7,677 bases of DNA, from NCBI GenBank assembly GCA_934502905.1, contig CAKSVK010000164.1, positions 1-7,677 of the forward strand. Reading direction: 5' to 3'. Numbering within the stretch: the stretch's first letter is position 1; every line of letters begins with the position of its first letter. This document shows, one piece after another, positions 1 through 5,058 of this stretch. The DNA is from an uncultured Chitinophagaceae bacterium. GTDB taxonomy: Bacteria > Bacteroidota > Bacteroidia > Chitinophagales > Chitinophagaceae. The position numbers and the translations under genes were made by a program. The notes beneath the pieces are model-generated. The model saw only the letters and a list, made by a program, of their open reading frames with translations, did not search any database and had not been told where the DNA came from.

Positions 1-1
1 G

Positions 2-40
2 TTGGAGGCATTGCACGAAGGACTGGAACTGAAACAGTAA
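2..40 (+). CDS. C-terminal tail of an upstream gene (partial)
   Basis: The second reading frame from the left edge encodes LEALHEGLELKQ and then TAA at 38-40. The composition looks like an amphipathic helical protein end, and the following bases turn AT-rich as expected for an intergenic region. Only 12 residues are visible, so no family can be named. The frame at position 1 is also open, to a TGA at 52-54, and cannot be fully excluded. Confidence 0.35.
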   Translation: MEALHEGLELKQ

Positions 41-108
41 TATGGATGGATTGAAGGTATTTTGTGGGTTATATTTTCAGTATCAAAAGTAAAAATGTAA
101 TGTACAGT

Positions 109-126
109 ATTGTCAAATATGACAAT
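109..126. promoter_or_regulatory. Inverted repeat upstream of the XRE gene, possible operator
   Basis: ATTGTC (109-114) and GACAAT (121-126) are perfect reverse complements separated by six A/T bases. The dyad lies about 33 nt before the GTG start of the XRE regulator. Such spacing and symmetry fit an autoregulatory operator for a small dimeric helix-turn-helix protein. The role is inferred; only the symmetry is seen. Confidence 0.4.
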
Positions 127-141
127 TTTATTTTTATACAC

Positions 142-172
142 TTTCTCATTTTCATCATGTGAAAGTGAGAAA
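142..172 (+). promoter_or_regulatory. Dyad spanning the start codon of the XRE gene
   Basis: Bases 142-154 pair with 160-172 over 13 positions, with one G-T wobble (149/165) and a 5-nt loop (155-159). In mRNA the left arm covers the ribosome-binding region. The loop and right arm hold the GTG start (159-161) and the first codons. This could limit translation, or in DNA act as a second operator half-site pair. Confidence 0.5.
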
Positions 173-398
173 TCAGGTATATTTAAACGCATTTGGGGCA
201 AATCTTAGAAGGCTCATTGACTTGAAAAAGAAAACCCCTGAAGAAGTGGCTGCTATCGGCGGAATTGAAACGAAGCAAGTTTACCGGGTAATTAACGGGG
301 AACATAGCGCCACTTTATCTATGATTGTCGCAATTGCTAAAGGGCTGGAAGTTCATCCCAAAAAGCTGTTGGATTTTGAGTTTGATTTTGGAGAGTAA
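159..398 (+). CDS. Small XRE-family helix-turn-helix transcriptional regulator
   Basis: This is a 79-aa protein consisting almost only of a Cro/CI-type helix-turn-helix domain (about residues 11-70). The pattern FGANLRRLIDLKKKTPEEVA is helix 1 plus the start of the turn. KQVYRVINGEH is the recognition helix followed by the conserved NGE-type turn, and the LSMIVAIAKGLEVHPKKLL segment is the family's usual last two helices. It should bind DNA as a dimer, and no effector or membrane domain is present. The start is GTG at 159; GTG at 165 is an in-frame alternative, and no in-frame ATG precedes the domain. Two dyads lie immediately upstream or over the start, which suggests autoregulation. The target genes are unknown, and the gene stands alone with intergenic DNA on both sides. 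Confidence 0.85.
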   Translation: MKVRNQVYLNAFGANLRRLIDLKKKTPEEVAAIGGIETKQVYRVINGEHSATLSMIVAIAKGLEVHPKKLLDFEFDFGE

Positions 399-587
399 AG
401 CTTTATTTTCTCCTGTATACCTGAAAAGGGGCAAAGATCAACAACGATAAAGCAAGAGTATCTATGCTTAGATCCTGTAAATAAAAGGTGATTTCGATCT
501 ATTTAGGAAGATCATATGAGTTGTATGTAATTTTTCATATATTCCTGTTTTAATTCAACCGCTTTCGGGAGATTAAAACATTAACCT

Positions 588-1202
588 ATGAGCTTTGACG
601 CCGGAACAGTTCATCATGTATACACTCATGCCAATGGGAGTGAAAACCTTTTCCGTTCTGAAGAAAACTACCGCTATTTCCTGGAACGATATGGTGATCA
701 CATCTACCCGGTAGCAACCACGTATGCTTACTGCCTGATGCCCAATCATCTTCACCTGATGATCCGCATACGAAGCGAAGGCGAGGTGTTGGATTTTGTT
801 CGTATAAAAAAGCATGATTCATCCCTCCAAGGGTTGGAAACCTTTGGAGGGGTATCGAAAATAATCAGCCAGCAATTTTCCAATTTATTCAACGGATACA
901 CCCAGGCTTATAACAAACGCTACGCGCGTCGCGGCAGCCTGTTCATACCCAATTTCAAAAGAAAACGGGTATCTTCAGACACTTATTTCACGCAACTGAT
1001 CGCTTATATTCATAACAATCCGGTGAAACATGGTTTTGTAGAACAACTGTTCGACTGGCCACACTCTTCCATTCACGCGTATTTGCTGGATAAAGCATCT
1101 AAGCTGGATAGAAAATACCTGGAGGACTGGCTGGGTAATAAAGAGGCTTTGTTAACCTTTCACCGGTCGTTATTGGATAAGGGAGGAAAAGAATTTGAAT
1201 AA
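588..1202 (+). CDS. REP-associated tyrosine transposase (RAYT, Y1/HUH family)
   Basis: This 204-aa protein has the hallmarks of the IS200-like Y1 transposase superfamily. CLMPNHLHLMIRI (residues 49-61) contains the HUH-type metal-binding pair H54 and H56. The segment FNGYTQAYNKRYARRGSLF (101-119) is typical of RAYTs and probably carries the catalytic tyrosine (Y104 most likely, Y108 alternative). YIHNNPVKHGF (140-150) and WPHSS (157-161) are the usual C-terminal signature. Known family members nick and rejoin single-stranded DNA at REP hairpins and are usually domesticated single-copy genes rather than active insertion sequences. A REP-like palindrome lies within the coding sequence (821-853), and a stronger one starts 2 nt after the stop. 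ATG 588 has no strong Shine-Dalgarno at normal spacing; the nearest purine stretch (568-572) is 15 nt upstream. The length is normal and the reading frame is intact. Confidence 0.88.
   Translation: MSFDAGTVHHVYTHANGSENLFRSEENYRYFLERYGDHIYPVATTYAYCLMPNHLHLMIRIRSEGEVLDFVRIKKHDSSLQGLETFGGVSKIISQQFSNLFNGYTQAYNKRYARRGSLFIPNFKRKRVSSDTYFTQLIAYIHNNPVKHGFVEQLFDWPHSSIHAYLLDKASKLDRKYLEDWLGNKEALLTFHRSLLDKGGKEFE
821..853 (+). repeat. REP-like palindrome inside the transposase coding sequence
   Basis: Bases 821-835 pair with 839-853 over 15 positions, with two G-T wobbles and a 3-nt loop. The left arm contains CCCTCCAAGGGTT, an exact 13-nt match to the left arm of the palindrome downstream of the gene (1212-1224). 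It encodes the in-frame segment around SSLQGLETFGG (residues 78-88) between the HUH motif and the tyrosine helix. Confidence 0.6.
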
Positions 1203-1203
1203 G

Positions 1204-1257
1204 TTTACTACCCCTCCAAGGGTTAAAAGGGTTAATAACCCTTGGAGGGGTAGTAAA
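1204..1257. repeat. Perfect 22-bp inverted repeat (REP-like), between transposase and cas6
   Basis: Bases 1204-1225 and 1236-1257 are perfect reverse complements over 22 bp around a 10-nt loop (1226-1235). The core is CCCCTCCAAGGGTT. An A8 run (1255-1262) overlaps and follows the right arm, so there is no T-tail on the plus strand and it is not a standard intrinsic terminator for the transposase. The closeness to a RAYT and the shared core with 821-853 identify it as that enzyme's likely REP element. In a read-through transcript it would form a stable hairpin ending 15 nt before the cas6 start. Confidence 0.8.
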
Positions 1258-1272
1258 AAAAAGATTGTCGCT

Positions 1273-2058
1273 ATGGTATTTAAGATCGTATTGAACCTTA
1301 CGGGAAAGACCCCCGGCATCATCCCGGTCAACTATGCTTATCCCCTGTCTTCGGCCCTGTACCGGATCATTGCTAAAGGCGATGCCGGCTATGCGCAGTT
1401 CCTGCACGAAAGCGGGTATGGTAAAGGCTTTAAGTTTTTCACCTTTTCCCAGATCAACTGCCCGTTTACAATACAGGGAGACAGGATGCACCTTCTCCAT
1501 AACGAGCTGCACTTCCGGGTGGCTTTTCATTTACCCCTGGCGGCAGAAAATTTTGTAAAAGGATTGTTCCAGAGTGAGCATATTGATATCGCGGATAAAA
1601 AATCGCGTGCAGGCTTTACGGTGCGTTCGGTAGAAAGCCTGCCCGATCCCTTGCAGCAGTACAAGGGCAATGAAATGGTGAACGCAGCGTTGAAGCCGCT
1701 TTCCCCGGTAGTGGCTGGCCCGCAAAATGAAAAGGGACAATATGAATTTGTGTCACCGGAAGACCCCCGGTTTACAGAGAGTGTACTATACAACTGGCGC
1801 AACAAAATTGCCACTTGTTTTGATGCGGATACCGCCGCAGGCGCATTGCTGGTGGTGAAGGTTATGCTCATGCAAGAGCCGCCGAGGTCGCGGCTGCTGA
1901 CCATAAAAGCCGGTACAGCTGCCCAAACAAAGATCCGTGGATGGATGCATTTCGGGTTGAAGGTGATAGCAGAGAAAAGGTTTGTGGAGCTGTTGTTGAA
2001 CGCGGGGGTGGGTGTGTATAATAGCCAGGGGATGGGATGTGTAGAAATAGTTGCGTAA
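1273..2058 (+). CDS. cas6: CRISPR-associated endoribonuclease Cas6 (first copy, not in the I-B operon)
   Basis: This 261-aa RAMP-fold endoribonuclease is expected to cut CRISPR repeat RNA into crRNAs. The N-terminus fits the Cas6 pattern: a hydrophobic beta strand (FKIVLNL), then INY/YPLSSALY-type helix text (PVNYAYPLSSALY, 18-30), then FLHESGYGKGFKFFTFS (43-59). Y30, H45 and K51 lie at almost the same spacing as the known catalytic Tyr/His/Lys of Pyrococcus furiosus Cas6. The C-terminus has the glycine-rich loop GVGVYNSQGMG (245-255). ATG 1273 is chosen because the family's beta strand begins right there. A TTG at 1195 keeps the frame open only by reading through the REP palindrome and adds residues foreign to the family. 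The gene sits between a RAYT and a WYL regulator, is GC-richer than the downstream cas operon, and no array or other cas gene is adjacent. It may serve a type III or other system elsewhere. Confidence 0.9.
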   Translation: MVFKIVLNLTGKTPGIIPVNYAYPLSSALYRIIAKGDAGYAQFLHESGYGKGFKFFTFSQINCPFTIQGDRMHLLHNELHFRVAFHLPLAAENFVKGLFQSEHIDIADKKSRAGFTVRSVESLPDPLQQYKGNEMVNAALKPLSPVVAGPQNEKGQYEFVSPEDPRFTESVLYNWRNKIATCFDADTAAGALLVVKVMLMQEPPRSRLLTIKAGTAAQTKIRGWMHFGLKVIAEKRFVELLLNAGVGVYNSQGMGCVEIVA

Positions 2059-2096
2059 TCATAGACCAAAGGACCCAGATCCCCGGGACATGATAT

Positions 2097-2142
2097 GAAC
2101 GTGCAAAAATACCATAACATGCACTTAGAATGTGCGAATAAT
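2097..2142. promoter_or_regulatory. Direct repeat pair upstream of the WYL regulator, possible operator
   Basis: GAACGTGCAAAAATA (from 2097) and GAATGTGCGAATAAT (from 2128) match at 11 of 15 positions and are spaced 31 bp apart, about three helical turns, just before the WYL gene. This fits paired binding sites for a regulator acting on its own promoter. The second copy overlaps the first possible start codon (GTG 2132). The functional reading is weak. Confidence 0.25.
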
Positions 2143-2152
2143 GATCAACACC

Positions 2153-3046
2153 ATGTCAGATCAACCCAAAATACAACGATTGCTACGCCTGCTCCTCCTG
2201 TTTTCGGGCAACAGAACTTACGGTCTGAAGGAAATTGCTGTACGACTGGAGATAGAGGAACGTAGCATTTACCGTTATTTAAACAGCCTCGAAAGCGCCG
2301 GACTGGTACTGTTACGCAAAAATGGTTACCGTCTTGTTACCAGCAACTCTCACGTAAGGACCATCAATAAGCTCTTTCATTTTTCGGAGGAAGAAGCCTA
2401 TATATTATACCAGTTGCTTGCAGAAGCAAAAGGCGGCAATGCGGTAAGGGAAAAGCTGGTGCGCAAGCTGCACAGTCTCTACGATTTTAAAGTGCTGGCT
2501 TCCCTGGCCGGCAAAACCGAACTCGAACATGTAAATACCCTGAAAACGGCTATGGAAGATCAGAAACAGGTGACGCTAAAAGGTTACCGCTCCTCCAACA
2601 GTCAAACCATACAGGACAGACGGGTGGAAGCTTTCGAATTTTTACCCGAATACCAGGGCGTATGGTGCTTCGATCTGGCAGACAAAAGCAATAAGCAGTT
2701 CCTGGTCAGTCGTATTACGGAAGTAATAGTAGAGAGAACCAACTGGCAATATGCCCAAGGCCACCGCATACCTTTTACAGACGCTTTTGGCATGAGCGCC
2801 GAAGCGCCTGCCGCCACTGTACAACTGCGGCTGAATCTCAAAGCCTGCAACCTGTTGCTGGAGGAACATCCGCATGCAAAACCACATTTGCTGCCGACAG
2901 GAAATGCCTATATGCTTGAAATTCCGGTAGCCGATTACCATGGCATAGGACGCTTTGTACTTGGTCTCCCGGGTGATGTGCAGGTGATAGCACCAGCAGC
3001 GTTTAAAAGATTTTTGGAGAAGCGGGTGGAAAATGTAAGGTGGTAA
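2153..3046 (+). CDS. WYL-domain transcriptional regulator with N-terminal winged helix-turn-helix
   Basis: This 297-aa DNA-binding protein has an N-terminal HTH_11/DeoR-like winged helix (about residues 5-62). It includes LLLFSGNRTYGLKEIAVRL, the recognition helix around SIYRYLNSLESAGL, and the wing ending NGYRL. The middle region (about 135-200) fits a WYL domain: GVWCFDLADKSNKQFLVSRI (169-188), where WCF (171-173) stands in the WYL position and R187 fits the conserved arginine. The last 80 residues resemble the WCX extension. WYL regulators sense nucleic acid or nucleotide ligands and often control defence genes; one is known to repress a cyanobacterial CRISPR locus. ATG 2153 is chosen because it starts directly before the winged helix. 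GTG 2132 and ATG 2141 are alternatives. The gene follows cas6 by 94 nt, so co-regulation is plausible. Its stop codon lies inside the first unit of a repeat array, so the natural C-terminus may have been altered. Confidence 0.85.
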   Translation: MSDQPKIQRLLRLLLLFSGNRTYGLKEIAVRLEIEERSIYRYLNSLESAGLVLLRKNGYRLVTSNSHVRTINKLFHFSEEEAYILYQLLAEAKGGNAVREKLVRKLHSLYDFKVLASLAGKTELEHVNTLKTAMEDQKQVTLKGYRSSNSQTIQDRRVEAFEFLPEYQGVWCFDLADKSNKQFLVSRITEVIVERTNWQYAQGHRIPFTDAFGMSAEAPAATVQLRLNLKACNLLLEEHPHAKPHLLPTGNAYMLEIPVADYHGIGRFVLGLPGDVQVIAPAAFKRFLEKRVENVRW

Positions 3047-3185
3047 GACATGTAAGGTGGTAAGACATGTAAGAAGTGTAAGACATGTAAGAAGTAAGAC
3101 TATAAGATGGTAAGAGGTTCCCTCTTACGCGTCTTACCATTTTACAGTCTTACCATTTTACGGTCTTCTATTTTGCCATTTTACC
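3033..3185. repeat. Inverted array of about 16-nt GTAAGAC-type repeats
   Basis: The left half has tandem units: ATGTAAGGTGGTAAGAC at 3033-3049 and again exactly at 3050-3066, then degenerate copies at 3067-3084, 3085-3100 and 3101-3116. The right half has reverse-complement units GTCTTACCATTTTAC at 3131-3145 and 3147-3161, then a decayed copy from 3163. The centre is a tight hairpin, with GTAAGAGG (3110-3117) pairing with CCTCTTAC (3121-3128) around a 3-nt loop. The whole block could fold into a long cruciform. Spacers are absent, so it is not a CRISPR array. It could be a MITE- or REP-cluster-like element, or act as a transcription end for the WYL gene. Confidence 0.75.
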
Positions 3186-3187
3186 CC

Positions 3188-3221
3188 TGACACAAGTTGA
3201 CACTGGGCGCCTATAACTTTG
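3188..3221 (+). promoter_or_regulatory. Putative promoter of the metallophosphoesterase gene
   Basis: TAACTTTG (3214-3221) matches the Bacteroidota TAnnTTTG -7 box and lies 35 nt before the ATG. TTG at 3197-3199 lies 14 nt upstream of that box, which is shorter than the usual 17-23 nt spacing. The upstream 20 nt (3188-3207) recur nearly unchanged before the second cas6 (4226-4245), with the same distance to a second TAnnTTTG box. Confidence 0.4.
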
Positions 3222-3256
3222 ACTTCTTTCGTCATTTTAAACCCCTAACCCCTACG

Positions 3257-3976
3257 ATGAAAATAATAGCATTAGGCGATACCCACGGCAGGAACAAGTG
3301 GAAGCAGGTCGCGTCCCGCGAATCATTCGATCAACTCATTTTTATCGGGGATTATTTTGATTCGTTTACCGGAATAAGCGCCGCAAAGCAAAAGGAAAAT
3401 TTTAGGGAGATCCTGGAATATAAGGAACGTTACCCGGAAAAGGTGGTATTACTGATAGGCAACCACGACTTCCACTACCTGGACGGCGTGTACGAAACCT
3501 ATAGCGGCTACCAGCAGCGGCAGCGTTCATCCATACAGGCATTGCTGCAGCCGGCGGTTGACAAGGGACTGCTGCAGGTCTGCTTTGTATGGAAACACTT
3601 GCTGTTCAGTCATGCCGGCGTCACCCGAACCTGGTGCAGGAACCATTTGCCGCAAAGCAACGCTATTGCGGAAGACATCAATTCACTGTTCAAACAGGAT
3701 CTTTCCGCCTTTGAATTTGCTTTGGGACGAACCAATAACCCCACCGGTGACGACCCGGAACAATCGCCTTTATGGGTGCGGCCGCCAAGCCTGCTGGAAG
3801 ACGGGTTGGATGCCTATATACAGATAGTGGGACATACGGTTCAAAGACGCCTGCTGCTTTCGGATGAAGTGATCTTCATAGATACGCTCGGTGTATCCGG
3901 TGAATACCTGGTGTATGAGGATGGGAAGTTTTCGGTGGGCAGGACGGATAGAGGGAAAGGGGGGATTAAATCATAA
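3257..3976 (+). CDS. Calcineurin-like (PPP-type) metallophosphoesterase
   Basis: This 239-aa soluble enzyme has the complete dinuclear metal site of the calcineurin-like phosphoesterase fold. The motifs are GDTHG (7-11, D8 and H10), GDYFD (31-35, D32 and D35), GNHD (68-71), FSHAG (117-121, H119) and VGHT (192-195, H193). It should hydrolyse phosphomonoesters or phosphodiesters, but the substrate cannot be read from the sequence. Similarity in layout to bacterial serine/threonine phosphatases and symmetrical Ap4A hydrolases leaves protein or dinucleotide substrates open. ATG 3257 is chosen because the first beta strand (MKIIALGD) starts there. An upstream TTG (3197) would add residues overlapping the putative promoter. 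No signal peptide or membrane segment is visible. The neighbours do not indicate a shared pathway. Confidence 0.88.
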   Translation: MKIIALGDTHGRNKWKQVASRESFDQLIFIGDYFDSFTGISAAKQKENFREILEYKERYPEKVVLLIGNHDFHYLDGVYETYSGYQQRQRSSIQALLQPAVDKGLLQVCFVWKHLLFSHAGVTRTWCRNHLPQSNAIAEDINSLFKQDLSAFEFALGRTNNPTGDDPEQSPLWVRPPSLLEDGLDAYIQIVGHTVQRRLLLSDEVIFIDTLGVSGEYLVYEDGKFSVGRTDRGKGGIKS

Positions 3977-3998
3977 ATAATTTCGGTCTAAAGGCTTA

Positions 3999-4011
3999 TA
4001 TTCATTGAATA
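3999..4011. promoter_or_regulatory. Small dyad just upstream of the DUF433 gene
   Basis: TATTCATTGAATA is a perfect dyad (6-bp arms, one central base) ending 4 nt before the ATG of the antitoxin-like gene. Antitoxins commonly bind palindromes overlapping their own translation start region, so this may be an operator. It is short and AT-rich enough to be chance. Confidence 0.25.
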
Positions 4012-4015
4012 GTAT

Positions 4016-4228
4016 ATGAAAGAGTACAGTGATATTATAGTATCTGAGCCCGGCAAAAGAAGCGGCAGATCCTGTATCCGTAATACCCGGATCGCTGTTT
4101 TGGATGTGCTCAGCTACCTGGCTGCGGGAATGACCATTGAAGAGGTGCTGGCCGATTTTCCGCAGCTTACCCGCCGGAACATCCTGGCTTGTCTGGAATA
4201 TGCTGCTGATATAAAAAAGGATAGGTGA
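4016..4228 (+). CDS. DUF433 family antitoxin-like protein (orphan)
   Basis: This 70-aa protein has the DUF433 pattern. A short N-terminal beta region (DIIVSEPGKRSGRSCIRNTR, 6-25, with the family's G-R/K-x-x-I-R-x-T-R core) is followed by IAVLDVLSYLAAGMTIEEVL and DFPQLTRRNILACLEYAAD, an HTH-like helical half. DUF433 proteins are usually the antitoxin partner of a PIN-like (DUF5615) nuclease encoded directly downstream. Here only about 100 nt of noncoding sequence follow before the second cas6, with no nuclease frame. The gene is therefore an orphan: either a remnant of a toxin-antitoxin pair or a protein regulating a partner elsewhere. It could also act as a simple DNA-binding repressor. The length is normal for the family and the frame is intact. 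Confidence 0.8.
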   Translation: MKEYSDIIVSEPGKRSGRSCIRNTRIAVLDVLSYLAAGMTIEEVLADFPQLTRRNILACLEYAADIKKDR

Positions 4229-4259
4229 CGGAAGTTGACAGTGGGATGGGGTAGGTTTG
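4226..4259 (+). promoter_or_regulatory. Putative promoter of the type I-B cas operon
   Basis: TAGGTTTG (4252-4259) fits the Bacteroidota TAnnTTTG -7 box, with TTG at 4235-4237 upstream. Positions 4226-4245 match 3188-3207 at 17 of 20 bases, and the spacing to the box is identical. It begins over the stop codon of the DUF433 gene and lies about 70 nt before the cas6 start. The short TTG-to-box spacing makes the promoter call tentative. Confidence 0.35.
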
Positions 4260-4329
4260 TGATGACGGATAATGAAGGTGGAGTAAAATAGGAGAGTTTC
4301 TTGATTCTTAAAAAAGGTAATTATATAGA

Positions 4330-5058
4330 ATGAGATTACAAGTAAAACTTGAGATGAATACCAATTGGCTAATCAAAGATTATAGAAGAATCTTTATGTC
4401 TCTGATCAAAAGTGTCTTTTCTGCCTACGACCCTATATTGTATGTTAATTTATATGGCACGGAAGAAGAAAAAAGAAAAGTAAATAAGCCTTTTACTTTT
4501 TCACTTCATTTTCCTGCATTCAAGGGAATAAATGGGAATAGGATAGATTGTGGCAACGAGGTTAGTTTATTTTTCTCATCTGATAATGAAACTTTGGTAA
4601 CAGCATTTTATAATGGACTTGAAAAAAGAAAAGAAATTGTGATAGGCGAAAATTATCCGATTAATTTTAAGACGACCGCTATCAGGCTACTACCTTTTAA
4701 GATGATTAATACAGACAAGGTGATATTTAAAACATTGAGTCCGATATTGGTTAATCAAAGGAACGACAACCTGATGTTTATTCCGCCAACTCATCCAGAT
4801 TTTGACAGCGAGTTCAAATACATACTATTAAACCAGACACAGGAATTTAATGTATCATGTAAAGAAAATGATGTAAAAATTGAAATTCATTCCATGAAAA
4901 GACTTCCTCTTACGCATTATAATCAGACTATGACCTCTTGGTTAGGTGAGTTTACAATGCAGGCACCAAAAGAAGTTTTACAATTAGTATTTGATACCGG
5001 AATTGGTGTTAGACGCTCACAAGGGTTTGGCATGTTGGAAATTCAAAAACAGTTTTAA
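4330..5058 (+). CDS. cas6: CRISPR-associated Cas6 of the type I-B operon (second copy)
   Basis: This 242-aa Cas6-type RAMP protein is the first gene of the type I-B operon. The C-terminal glycine-rich loop GIGVRRSQGFG (224-234) followed by MLEI is the clearest family mark. The N-terminus (MRLQVKLEM) is the expected first beta strand, and PFTFSLHF (54-61) corresponds to the strand after the catalytic region. In place of the usual FLH-type histidine it reads ILYVNLYG (36-43), so the standard general base is missing. Tyrosines (Y33, Y38, Y42), the lysine-rich stretch 48-53 or H60 may substitute, or cleavage may need another Cas6. It shares little with the other Cas6 at 1273-2058 outside the glycine loop. 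Its TAA abuts the next ATG with no gap, indicating tight translational coupling to cas8. Base composition is much more AT-rich than in the genes to its left. Confidence 0.9.
   Translation: MRLQVKLEMNTNWLIKDYRRIFMSLIKSVFSAYDPILYVNLYGTEEEKRKVNKPFTFSLHFPAFKGINGNRIDCGNEVSLFFSSDNETLVTAFYNGLEKRKEIVIGENYPINFKTTAIRLLPFKMINTDKVIFKTLSPILVNQRNDNLMFIPPTHPDFDSEFKYILLNQTQEFNVSCKENDVKIEIHSMKRLPLTHYNQTMTSWLGEFTMQAPKEVLQLVFDTGIGVRRSQGFGMLEIQKQF

Noticed and set aside
1204..1262. Intrinsic terminator of the transposase gene
   Set aside because: The hairpin is followed by an A-run rather than a T-run on the plus strand.
1195..1272. TTG start for the first cas6 at 1195
   Set aside because: It would translate the REP palindrome into 26 extra residues, while the Cas6 first beta strand starts at ATG 1273.
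1099..1530. 143-aa minus-strand open frame across the palindrome and the start of cas6
   Set aside because: It spans the REP palindrome and two plus-strand genes and has no domain signature.
1527..2120. 197-aa minus-strand open frame opposite cas6
   Set aside because: No recognisable family. It is low-complexity (rich in Ser, Pro and Thr) and is explained as a shadow of the GC-rich cas6 frame.
3033..3185. Short regular repeats that might be a CRISPR array
   Set aside because: Units are about 16 nt, tandem or inverted, and have no unique spacers between them.
3197..3217. Sigma-70 style promoter TTGACA with TATAAC
   Set aside because: The spacing between the boxes is only 9 nt. The TAnnTTTG reading is more plausible in this phylum.
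3197..3256. TTG start for the phosphoesterase at 3197
   Set aside because: The fold's first strand starts at ATG 3257, and the extra segment overlaps the probable promoter.
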